A stretch of 64,000 nucleotides of DNA, taken from the NCBI RefSeq assembly GCF_003326475.1, contig NZ_JPWA01000003.1, positions 169,264-233,263 on the forward strand, given 5' to 3'. The notes beneath the pieces were generated by a model, which made no database searches, had not been told where the DNA came from, and was given only the letters and a program-made list of their open reading frames with translations. Shown piece by piece: positions 55,019-62,478 of this stretch. Within the stretch, counting starts at the first letter, position 1. Every line of letters starts with the position of its first letter. The translations under genes were made by a program, and so were the position numbers. The stretch comes from Thalassospira xianhensis MCCC 1A02616. Its GTDB lineage: Bacteria > Pseudomonadota > Alphaproteobacteria > Rhodospirillales > Thalassospiraceae.

Positions 55019-56011
55019 TCAGGCCGCCGACGCCGGAACCGGCCCAAGCGCGGCAAAAAGGGCGGTATCGCTATCTTCCTGCGGGTTCGGCGTGGTCAGA
55101 AGTTTTTCGCCGTAAAACACCGAATTGGCTCCCGCCATCAGGCACATGATCTGGGCTTCACGCGTAAGGTCGGTGCGCCCGGCCGAAAGGCGGACGGTTG
55201 ATTTCGGCATGGTGATGCGTGCGGTTGCGACCATGCGGACCAGTTCAAGGGAATCAACAGGGGGCCGCTCGGCAAGTGGTGTTCCGGCCACAGGCACCAG
55301 TGCATTGATCGGCACGCTTTCAGGGTGTGGGGCGAAACCGGCGAGGACCTGAAGCATCGATGCCCGGTCCCGGATGCTTTCGCCCATGCCGATGATCCCG
55401 CCACAGCAAAGATCAATCCCGGCGCCGCGCACGGCGGCCAGGGTATCAAGCCGGTCCTGATAGGTCCGGGTCGAGATGATCTGACTGTAATATTCCGGGC
55501 TGGTATCGAGATTGTGATTGTAGGCGGTCAATCCTGCCCCGGCGAGGCGTTCGGCATGGCGGGTTTCAAGCATGCCAAGGGTCACGCACGCCTCCATGCC
55601 AAGACTGCGCACACCACGCACCATTTCGATCACCGCATCAAAGGCCGCGCCATCGCGCACGCGTCGCCATGCGGCCCCCATGCAGAAGCGATCCGCCCCG
55701 GCCGCCTTGGCGCGGGCCGCCATTTTCAAAACCATACCGGGGTCCATCAACTGTTCCTTGCCCAGATTGACCTCGCGGTGGTGGGCCGATTGCGGGCAAT
55801 AGGCGCAATCTTCGGGGCAGCCGCCAGTTTTGATCGATAGCAGGCTGGCCTTTTGCACGGCATTGGGATCGTGATGGGTGCGATGGACCGCGCTGGCGCG
55901 GCCCATCAGTTCAAGCAGCGGCAGACGATAGATCGCCTCGATCTCGTCCACTGTCCAGTCGTGGCGGATGGTTTGATCGACTGCCGGATTTTGTGCGGGA
56001 AGACTGTTCAT
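55019..56011 (-). CDS. bioB: Biotin synthase
   Basis: 330 residues. It is a radical-SAM enzyme that inserts sulfur into dethiobiotin. The [4Fe-4S] motif is in [17 protein letters not shown]; the [2Fe-2S] region includes [10 protein letters not shown] and [25 protein letters not shown] is also conserved. Its ATG shares a base with the bioY stop. No bioF, bioA or bioD is in the window. Confidence 0.97.
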   Translation of the reverse strand: MNSLPAQNPAVDQTIRHDWTVDEIEAIYRLPLLELMGRASAVHRTHHDPNAVQKASLLSIKTGGCPEDCAYCPQSAHHREVNLGKEQLMDPGMVLKMAARAKAAGADRFCMGAAWRRVRDGAAFDAVIEMVRGVRSLGMEACVTLGMLETRHAERLAGAGLTAYNHNLDTSPEYYSQIISTRTYQDRLDTLAAVRGAGIDLCCGGIIGMGESIRDRASMLQVLAGFAPHPESVPINALVPVAGTPLAERPPVDSLELVRMVATARITMPKSTVRLSAGRTDLTREAQIMCLMAGANSVFYGEKLLTTPNPQEDSDTALFAALGPVPASAA

Positions 56012-56586
56012 CAGGCGTTGCCGCCTTTATTGCGTTTGACCAGGCGGGTGCAGGCCGCACTGCCAAGGGCAACAAGGGCGATCTTGATGGTGTCGCCCAG
56101 AATGAACGGAGTGAAGCCGTATTCGGCAACCTTTTCAAGCGGCACAAAGGCGGCAAGCCATGCAAGGCCCAGAACATAGACCGGGATCATACCGGCCATC
56201 ATGATGCCAAAGCGCGCCAGCGTGCCGCGCCCCTGCGCCAGTGCGCCGACCAGCCATGAGGCAATCAGATAACCCAGAAGATAGCCTCCGGTCGGTCCGA
56301 CCATGTAGGCAAGCCCGATGCCGCGTTCCGGTGTTCCGGCAAAGACCGGCAAGCCTACTGCACCGGCCGCCAGATACCCCAGTACCGTTGCGCAGGCGAC
56401 GCGCGGCCCGGTCGCCAGTGCAATTGCCATGATCGCCATGGTTTGCAGGGTCATCGGCACCGGCCAGAAGGGAACGGTGATCTTCGCACTTGCGGTCAGA
56501 ATGGCGACCCCGGCCAGAACCATCAGAATGTATTTCATTCCCGACGATATACGGGGTTCGGCCGGTTTGGAGACTGCATTGCTCAT
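56011..56586 (-). CDS. bioY: Biotin transporter BioY
   Basis: 191 residues, six helices; the S-component of a biotin ECF-type importer. Seen: [40 protein letters not shown], the family signature, and [33 protein letters not shown] precedes the ATG. No EcfA/EcfT genes are adjacent, as is common for alphaproteobacterial bioY. BioR boxes upstream indicate biotin control. Confidence 0.93.
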   Translation of the reverse strand: MSNAVSKPAEPRISSGMKYILMVLAGVAILTASAKITVPFWPVPMTLQTMAIMAIALATGPRVACATVLGYLAAGAVGLPVFAGTPERGIGLAYMVGPTGGYLLGYLIASWLVGALAQGRGTLARFGIMMAGMIPVYVLGLAWLAAFVPLEKVAEYGFTPFILGDTIKIALVALGSAACTRLVKRNKGGNA

Positions 56587-56620
56587 GGTGATTTCATCCT
56601 CCTCAGGATCGGATTCAAAA

Positions 56621-56630
56621 TTATAGATAA
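56621..56630. promoter_or_regulatory. BioR box 1 (bioY promoter)
   Basis: TTATAGATAA, an exact match to the BioR consensus TTATMKATAA, 34 bases before the bioY start. Imperfect copies follow at 56641-56650 and 56686-56695. Confidence 0.8.
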
Positions 56631-56760
56631 AAAACGAATCTCATCTATTAATTACGCCGCGACAGGAAGGTGAAATCAATCCCCAAAATAGATAATCGGG
56701 TCAAATTGGTGAATATTTGTGGATGTTTACGGTTAGTGCATTGATTTTAATACAATATTT

Positions 56761-56770
56761 TTATCTATAA
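56761..56770. promoter_or_regulatory. BioR box 2 (bioR-bioY gap)
   Basis: TTATCTATAA, an exact BioR consensus match, in the AT-rich 285-base region between bioR and bioY. Confidence 0.75.
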
Positions 56771-56871
56771 AATAGAAGACTGCACGTGAGCAGCCGCCCT
56801 GCATTCCCAAAAGGCAGGCTGGGTTAAGTTTGAACCGTGGATTTTGTGTTCGGGAGGGGTCAGGAAAGGGT

Positions 56872-57510
56872 TTAAGGGCGGGTTTTGGTGCCCGGCTTGG
56901 TGCCAATCCATTTGACGTGACGGGCAAGGGTGGCGGCGGCAACATCAAACTGCCGTTCGCGCAACGCCTTGAGGATCGCGCGGTGATCCTGATCGGTGGG
57001 GGCTTCCCATTCCATGCGGAAGCCCGAAAACAGGAAACGGGCGCTTGCGGCGTGCAGATCGTCAATGGTTGCCAGCAGGCGGGGCATGCCGCACGGGGTC
57101 AGGATCAGGCGGTGGAAGGCACGATTGGCTTCTTCCCATGCCCGGACATCGGGGGCATTTTCCCCCGCGCGGTTGATTGCCTCGGCCTCGTCCAGAATGG
57201 CGCTGGTCAGGTGCGGGGCAGCATGGCGAAGGGCGAGGACTTCGAGGGATGCGCGCATTTCAGCGACTTCGCGGACTTCGGCGATGTCAAAGCTTGCAAC
57301 CCGCACACCGCGGCGCGGTTCGCTTACGACCAGTCCCTGTGCTTCGAGGCGGCGAAAGGCTTCGCGCACCGGTACGTGGCTTGCGCCGAATTCCTCGGCA
57401 CAATGGTCCTGCCGCAATTTCGTGCCTGGCGCGATATGCCCGGCAATAATGCGGTCGGCCAGTTCGCGGGTGATCCTGCCGGTGACGGTATTATCGATGT
57501 CGCTTTTCAT
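56872..57510 (-). CDS. bioR: GntR-family biotin regulator BioR
   Basis: 212 residues, FCD-type GntR: winged helix GTKLRQDHCAEEFGASHVPVREAFRRLEAQGLV, then the helical ligand domain (EMRASLEVLALRHAAPHL ... ANRAFHRLILTPCGMPRLL ... DQDHRAILKALRERQFDVA). It is identified as BioR from context: it precedes bioY-bioB on the same strand and three exact BioR boxes occur at its own and the bioY promoters. Confidence 0.85.
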   Translation of the reverse strand: MKSDIDNTVTGRITRELADRIIAGHIAPGTKLRQDHCAEEFGASHVPVREAFRRLEAQGLVVSEPRRGVRVASFDIAEVREVAEMRASLEVLALRHAAPHLTSAILDEAEAINRAGENAPDVRAWEEANRAFHRLILTPCGMPRLLATIDDLHAASARFLFSGFRMEWEAPTDQDHRAILKALRERQFDVAAATLARHVKWIGTKPGTKTRP

Positions 57511-57514
57511 GATT

Positions 57515-57524
57515 TTATAGATAA
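57515..57524. promoter_or_regulatory. BioR box 3 (bioR promoter)
   Basis: TTATAGATAA, exact consensus, four bases before the bioR start codon. At this position it implies autorepression. Confidence 0.8.
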
Positions 57525-57597
57525 TTTGCGCGCCCGAGTTTGTCGAGCGCGCATATCCGCAGCCGGTAAATTAATTGTTTGATATCAGAAGGTTTGT

Positions 57598-58344
57598 TTA
57601 GCAGTTCGGGGCACAATGTTCGTCCGGCATATCTGCGAATGCTTCGCGGAGCGCCTGCGACCAGGCGTCCGAAAGGGCCTTGAACCCGGCATCTTCGGCA
57701 TCAATCCGGCGATGTTCGGAGAAATGGCATGATCCTTCGGGTAGGACGGCAAGATCAAGCGGCATGCCGACCGACAGGTTGGACCGCAATGTTGAATCCA
57801 TCGACAGCAACGCGGCCTTGACGCCATCGGCAATTGGCGTTTCCGGGGTGATCACGCGATCAAGGATGGGTTTGCCGTATTTATGTTCGCCGATCTGAAG
57901 GTAGGGCGTGTCTTCGGTGGCCTCTATAAAGTTGCCCGCCGCATAGACCAGAAACAGGCGCTGTGCCCCGCCCTTGCGCTGTCCGCCGACCATGATGGAG
58001 GCCGAGCTGCTTTCCTTGCGTTGTTCGAGCGTGTCCTGATATTTGTGCTGCACTTTCTGCATCGCTTCACCCATCAGTTCGGCAACACGGAACATGCTAG
58101 GCGCGCTCAGGATACAGTTGCCGGGTTCGGTTTCCGGGTTGTCGATGGCTTCCTGAAGGGTGCTCATCACGGCCTGAGTGATGGCAAGGTTGCCGGCCGT
58201 CAAGGCCACGATGGCGCGTTCACCGGGAACTTCCCAGGTGAACATCTTGCGATAACGCGAAATGTTATCGAGCCCGGCATTGGTTCGGGTGTCGGAGAGG
58301 AATACCATCCCCTCATCGAGCATCAAGCCCACGCAGTAGGTCAT
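57598..58344 (-). CDS. Proteasome-like peptidase Anbu
   Basis: 248 residues. It is an N-terminal-nucleophile hydrolase of the Anbu branch, ancestral to proteasome beta subunits and HslV. It begins MTYCVGLMLDEGMVFLSDTRTN; removal of Met exposes Thr1, and D17 and K32 of the mature chain (SDTRTN and RYRKMF) correspond to the catalytic Asp and Lys. No propeptide is seen. GNFIEATEDTPYLQIGEHKYGKPILDR is typical of the family (COG3484). It is the last gene of a four-gene operon. The substrate is unknown. Confidence 0.9.
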   Translation of the reverse strand: MTYCVGLMLDEGMVFLSDTRTNAGLDNISRYRKMFTWEVPGERAIVALTAGNLAITQAVMSTLQEAIDNPETEPGNCILSAPSMFRVAELMGEAMQKVQHKYQDTLEQRKESSSASIMVGGQRKGGAQRLFLVYAAGNFIEATEDTPYLQIGEHKYGKPILDRVITPETPIADGVKAALLSMDSTLRSNLSVGMPLDLAVLPEGSCHFSEHRRIDAEDAGFKALSDAWSQALREAFADMPDEHCAPNC

Positions 58345-58363
58345 CTTCTATTCTCGGGTCCGG

Positions 58364-59182
58364 CTATTGCTGTGATTGCGCAACGATGACTGTTACATCC
58401 AAATTCTCGTTCGCACCACCAGTATGTACACCCCGTATAGGTGTGGCACCCTGTGCATCAAGTCCAGACCCCAGGCGAATATAATAATCAGTCGGGCAGC
58501 AGCGGTTTGCCGGGTCAAACCCGACCCAGCCCAGTTCGGGAAGATAAAGTTCCGCCCATGCGTGGGATGCTTCGTGGGATTTGCCATCCTGATCGGCAAA
58601 CAGATAACCCGATACATAGCGCGCCGGGATGCCAAGATGGCGGGCCGCCGAAATCATGACATGGGCGTGATCCTGACAGACACCCTGGCCATCGGCCAGG
58701 GCATCGGCGGCGGTGGTGTGAACATGGGTGCTGCCCGGCACATAGGCGACGGCATCAGAAACGGCTGCCGAGAGGGAATGCGCCCGTTCAAGCAGGTTAG
58801 CCGCACTGGTTTTCTTTTCGACCTTGGCGGCCATTTTACGGATGGCCGCACTGGATTTGGTCACCGGGGTTGAGCGGAGGAATACCGCCGGAAAGGCACG
58901 TTCCTTATGCCCGCGTAGAACACCGGCCGTATCAATGGTTTCAACTTCGCCGGACACAACGACATTGACGGAGTCAATCGGGCCGCTTGCGGTCAGGGTG
59001 CTGATGGTATCGCCATTGCCATCGATAAATTCGGAGTTGATCACACATCCCTCGGCCTTGATCGACCAGCGGACGACTTTTTGTCCGTCAAACTGGGATG
59101 GCGTCAGTTTCAGGCTTTGCACCACATAGCGTGCCGATGGCGAGAACCGGTAATGGGTGCGGTGTTCAACGGTCAGACGCAT
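58364..59182 (-). CDS. Transglutaminase-like cysteine peptidase (Anbu operon)
   Basis: 272 residues from ATG 59182. The N-terminal beta-rich domain (MRLTVEHRTHYRFSPSARYVVQSLKLTPS) is followed by a transglutaminase core with C in GQGVCQDHAHV, H in ASHAWAELYLP and D in GFDPANRCCPTDYYI. In this family (COG1305) the enzymes are usually peptidases or amidases. It lies between the alpha-E and Anbu genes with gaps of one and 19 bases, the conserved arrangement of Anbu operons. Confidence 0.88.
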   Translation of the reverse strand: MRLTVEHRTHYRFSPSARYVVQSLKLTPSQFDGQKVVRWSIKAEGCVINSEFIDGNGDTISTLTASGPIDSVNVVVSGEVETIDTAGVLRGHKERAFPAVFLRSTPVTKSSAAIRKMAAKVEKKTSAANLLERAHSLSAAVSDAVAYVPGSTHVHTTAADALADGQGVCQDHAHVMISAARHLGIPARYVSGYLFADQDGKSHEASHAWAELYLPELGWVGFDPANRCCPTDYYIRLGSGLDAQGATPIRGVHTGGANENLDVTVIVAQSQQ

Positions 59183-59183
59183 C

Positions 59184-60131
59184 TTACTGGCTCCCGAAAT
59201 AATAGGTTTCGGCAATTGCCGAAGACAGGACCTGATTTCGTTTAAGGAAATCGGAAAGGAATTCGTGCAGACCCTGGCTGAAAATTTCTTCCATCCGGCT
59301 TTGGGTCAGCAGCGAATAGGTTTCCACAGCCAGACTATGCACCGGGCTTCGTTGACCATAATGGCGGGCCAGATGTTCCAGATGGTTGGTGATCTGTTCG
59401 GAACAATGGGCCAGTGACCGGGGGCTGAACGGGTTGAGGATCAGGAAATGCGCGATGCGATAGGGAGAATAGTCATCGCGATACACCCAGTGGAAGGCGC
59501 GCAAAGACGACGCCGCGCGCAAAACCGTGGTCCATTGGTAATTATCGACCCCGTCACCAACCATGCTGGTTTCCGGCAGCAGGACGTAATATTTCACGTC
59601 CAGCAATCGTGCGGTGTTATCGGCGCGTTCGATAAAAATGCCAAGACGGATGAAATCGTACCCGTCGTTACGCAGGATTGTTGAATCGGTTGCTCCGCGG
59701 AACAGGGCACCCTGCCGTTTGACCCAGTCGATGAATTCCGGCAGGTCGGTTTTTGCAAGGTTATGCATTGCCGTCCGGCGCAGTTCCATCAGGGCATTGT
59801 TCAATGCTTCCCACATTTCCGCGGTTATGGCAGTGCGCATGGCGCGCGCATTGGCACGTGCATTTTCAAAGCAGTTCAGGATCGAAGACGGGTTGTCGCG
59901 ATTAAAGATCAGGTAATCGGCAACCTCGGCCTGCCGGAGCGGCATGTCGGGATCATAGCCCTGTGCGCAGCCCGAGGCCGAGAGAACCGACGCCCATTCC
60001 GACCGGTTGCCGTCGCCTGCGGCCGGCATCAGGGCCATGCGATAACCCATTTCCATCAGTCGGGCCATGTTTTCGGCCCGTTCCACGTAACGGGACAACC
60101 AGAAAAGGTTGTCAGCTGTACGACTAAGCAT
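59184..60131 (-). CDS. Alpha-E domain protein (Anbu operon)
   Basis: 315 residues, all-helical, of the alpha-E/DUF403 family (COG2307). Seen: MLSRTADNLFWLSRYVERAENMARLMEMGYRM at the N-terminus, AITAEMWEALNNALMELRR, and GIFIERADNTARLLDVKYYVLLP. The biochemical function is unknown; the family almost always accompanies a permuted ATP-grasp protein and a transglutaminase-like protein, as here. It starts 17 bases after the ATP-grasp gene. Confidence 0.88.
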   Translation of the reverse strand: MLSRTADNLFWLSRYVERAENMARLMEMGYRMALMPAAGDGNRSEWASVLSASGCAQGYDPDMPLRQAEVADYLIFNRDNPSSILNCFENARANARAMRTAITAEMWEALNNALMELRRTAMHNLAKTDLPEFIDWVKRQGALFRGATDSTILRNDGYDFIRLGIFIERADNTARLLDVKYYVLLPETSMVGDGVDNYQWTTVLRAASSLRAFHWVYRDDYSPYRIAHFLILNPFSPRSLAHCSEQITNHLEHLARHYGQRSPVHSLAVETYSLLTQSRMEEIFSQGLHEFLSDFLKRNQVLSSAIAETYYFGSQ

Positions 60132-60148
60132 GTGTGACCTCCCTTTTC

Positions 60149-61552
60149 TTAATCAGCCATGATCCATGTGTCCTTGACTCCGCCGCCCTGCGACGAGTTC
60201 ACGACAAGTGATCCTTCGCGCATTGCCACACGGGTCAAACCGCCCGGCGTCAGGCGAATGTCATCGCCGACAAGGCAGAAGGGCCGGAAATCGACATGGC
60301 GCGGGGCGATGCCGCTTTCAACGAAGGTTGGACAGGCAGAAAGGGCAAGGGTTGGCTGGGCAATGAAATCGCCCGGATCGGCCTTGATGCGTTCGGCATA
60401 GGTAGCCTGTTCTTCCTTGGTGGAAGCCGGGCCAACCAGCATGCCGTAACCGCCCGAACCGTGGACTTCCTTGACGACCAGTTCACCAAGATTTTCCAGC
60501 ACATATTTCAGATCATCGGGATTGGCGCATTTCCATGTCGGGACATTGTTCAGGATCGGTTCCTGCCCAAGGTAGAATCGGATCATGTCCGGAACATAGG
60601 TATAGATCGCCTTGTCATCGGCGACACCGGCACCCGGTGCCGAGCAGATCGCAACTCCGCCAGATCGATAGACATTCATCAGGCCGGGAACGCCCAGAAC
60701 AGAATCGGGCCGGAAACAGAGCGGATCGATAAAGGCATCGTCGATCCGGCGATAAATCACGTCAACCCGGGCGGGCCCGCGCGTTGTGCGCATATAGACG
60801 CGGCCTTCGGACACGAACAGATCCTGCCCTTCGACAAGTTCAACACCCATCTGGTCGGCAAGGAAGGAATGTTCGTAATAGGCGCTGTTCATCGCGCCCG
60901 GTGTGAGCACCACGATATTGGGTTCGCGGTCGCATCGTTTGGGGGCGATGCTTTTGAGCGTTTTATGGAGCATGTCCGGATAGCTTTCGACCGGTTCGAT
61001 CCGCAATTTCGAAAACAGTTCCGGGAACATCCGCATCATGATTTCGCGGTTTTCGAGCATGTAAGACACGCCCGACGGGGTGCGGCAATTATCTTCCAGC
61101 ACATAGAAATCATCCGGCCCGACGCGCACGACATCAACACCGACAATGTGGCTGTAAACCTTCCGCGGCGGATCAATGCCGATCACGGCCGGTTCAAACG
61201 CGGCGTTTTTAAACACCAGATCGGCGGGGATAATCCCGGCCTTGATGATTTCAGCGTTGTGATAGACATCATACAGGAATGTGTTGAGCGCGCGTGCGCG
61301 CTGCTTGACGCCGCGCTCAAGCTTGCGCCATTCCGTGGCGGTGAAAATGCGTGGAATAAGATCGAACGGGATCAGTCGTTCCGGATCGCCACCTTCGCCA
61401 TAGACCGCGAAGGTGATGCCGATTTTGCGAAAGAGTGTTTCTGCCTCAAGTCGCTTTTGCTGGAGGGTCTCGGGCCCGCTGGCCTCCATCCAGTCAACCA
61501 GTGCGCGATAAGGTTCGCGTACTTCATCGTTCATCATCATTTCGTTGAACAT
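60149..61552 (-). CDS. Circularly permuted ATP-grasp protein (Anbu operon)
   Basis: 467 residues from ATG 61552, with GGGGAG five bases upstream. It is a circularly permuted type 2 ATP-grasp (COG2308): DPPRKVYSHIVGVDVVRVGPDDFYVLEDNCRTPSGVSYML, VVLTPGAMNSAYYEHSFLADQMGVELVEG, and the ATP-site ELVVKEVHGSGGYGMLVGP. ATP-grasp folds commonly form peptide-like amide bonds, so a ligase that makes the substrate of the partner peptidases is a reasonable hypothesis. It is the first gene of the operon. Confidence 0.88.
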   Translation of the reverse strand: MFNEMMMNDEVREPYRALVDWMEASGPETLQQKRLEAETLFRKIGITFAVYGEGGDPERLIPFDLIPRIFTATEWRKLERGVKQRARALNTFLYDVYHNAEIIKAGIIPADLVFKNAAFEPAVIGIDPPRKVYSHIVGVDVVRVGPDDFYVLEDNCRTPSGVSYMLENREIMMRMFPELFSKLRIEPVESYPDMLHKTLKSIAPKRCDREPNIVVLTPGAMNSAYYEHSFLADQMGVELVEGQDLFVSEGRVYMRTTRGPARVDVIYRRIDDAFIDPLCFRPDSVLGVPGLMNVYRSGGVAICSAPGAGVADDKAIYTYVPDMIRFYLGQEPILNNVPTWKCANPDDLKYVLENLGELVVKEVHGSGGYGMLVGPASTKEEQATYAERIKADPGDFIAQPTLALSACPTFVESGIAPRHVDFRPFCLVGDDIRLTPGGLTRVAMREGSLVVNSSQGGGVKDTWIMAD

Positions 61553-61716
61553 GCACACTCCCCTTGCTTATCCTTTGATTAAAGGCGGGGCCATCGCTAG
61601 TGGTCAAGCATGTTCACGGTTGAAATGATTCTTTTTTCGGCAAAAGAGGGGTTTGCTGAAAAAATGAACTGGCGTGTTTTGTCGATTGCGTAAAAAACGG
61701 GCGTTTTACGATTCTG

Positions 61717-62478
61717 TTACGGTTTTGCAGGCCGCAAGACATGGGTGTGATCGGCGGCATACAGGCGGGAATCGGTGAAATCCTTACGCCCAAAGACCTC
61801 GCCAACCATGATCAGGGCCGTCCGGGTGATCCCGCTGCCTTTGACCTTGGCGCGGATGTTGCCAAGCGTGCCGTGGATGAATTGCTGATCGGGCCAGGTG
61901 ACCCGATAGGCGACAACAACCGGGCAATCCTCGCCGTAATGCGGCACCAGATCACGAACGACATTGACCAGATTATTGATCGACAGATGCACCGCAAGCG
62001 TGGCACGCGAACGGCCAAGTTCGGCCAGACTTTCGCCTTCGGGCATGGCGGATGACCGCATGGCGGTGCGCGTCAGGATCACGGTTTGCGAAATGTCAGG
62101 CAGGGTCAGCTCTGCCCCCAGCTCGGCGGCGGTGGCGGCATAGGCCGAAACACCCGGCGTGATGTCATAGGGAATGCCAAGGTCATCCAGACGGCGGATC
62201 TGTTCGGCAATTGCGCCATAGATCGCCGGATCGCCGGAATGCACGCGTGAGACATCCTGTCCCGCGGCATGTGCCGTTTCAATCTCGGCCAGAATTTCGT
62301 CAAGGTTCATCGGTGCGGTATCGATCACGCGTGCACCGATAGGGGCGGATTTGACAATTTCCTCGGGCACGAGCGACCCGGCATAGAGACAGACCGGGCA
62401 TTTTTCGATCAGCTTAAGCCCGCGAACGGTGATCAGATCGGGGGCGCCGGGACCGGCACCGATAAAATGAACGGTCAT
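61717..62478 (-). CDS. cobM: Precorrin-4 C11-methyltransferase
   Basis: 253 residues, tetrapyrrole methylase fold. Seen: VHFIGAGPGAPDLITVRGLKLI (SAM site), SGDPAIYGAIAEQI and GIPYDITPGVSAYAATAAELGAEL. It adds the C11 methyl group in the corrin-ring pathway, which for this chain length and the adjacent CobJ suggests cobalamin synthesis. Its ATG shares a base with the stop of the upstream fusion gene. Confidence 0.93.
   Translation of the reverse strand: MTVHFIGAGPGAPDLITVRGLKLIEKCPVCLYAGSLVPEEIVKSAPIGARVIDTAPMNLDEILAEIETAHAAGQDVSRVHSGDPAIYGAIAEQIRRLDDLGIPYDITPGVSAYAATAAELGAELTLPDISQTVILTRTAMRSSAMPEGESLAELGRSRATLAVHLSINNLVNVVRDLVPHYGEDCPVVVAYRVTWPDQQFIHGTLGNIRAKVKGSGITRTALIMVGEVFGRKDFTDSRLYAADHTHVLRPAKP

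Noticed and set aside
61680..61716. Terminator past cobM from the CGTAAAA/TTTTACG repeat
   Set aside because: The stem is only seven weak pairs and no convincing T tract exists in the minus-strand direction.
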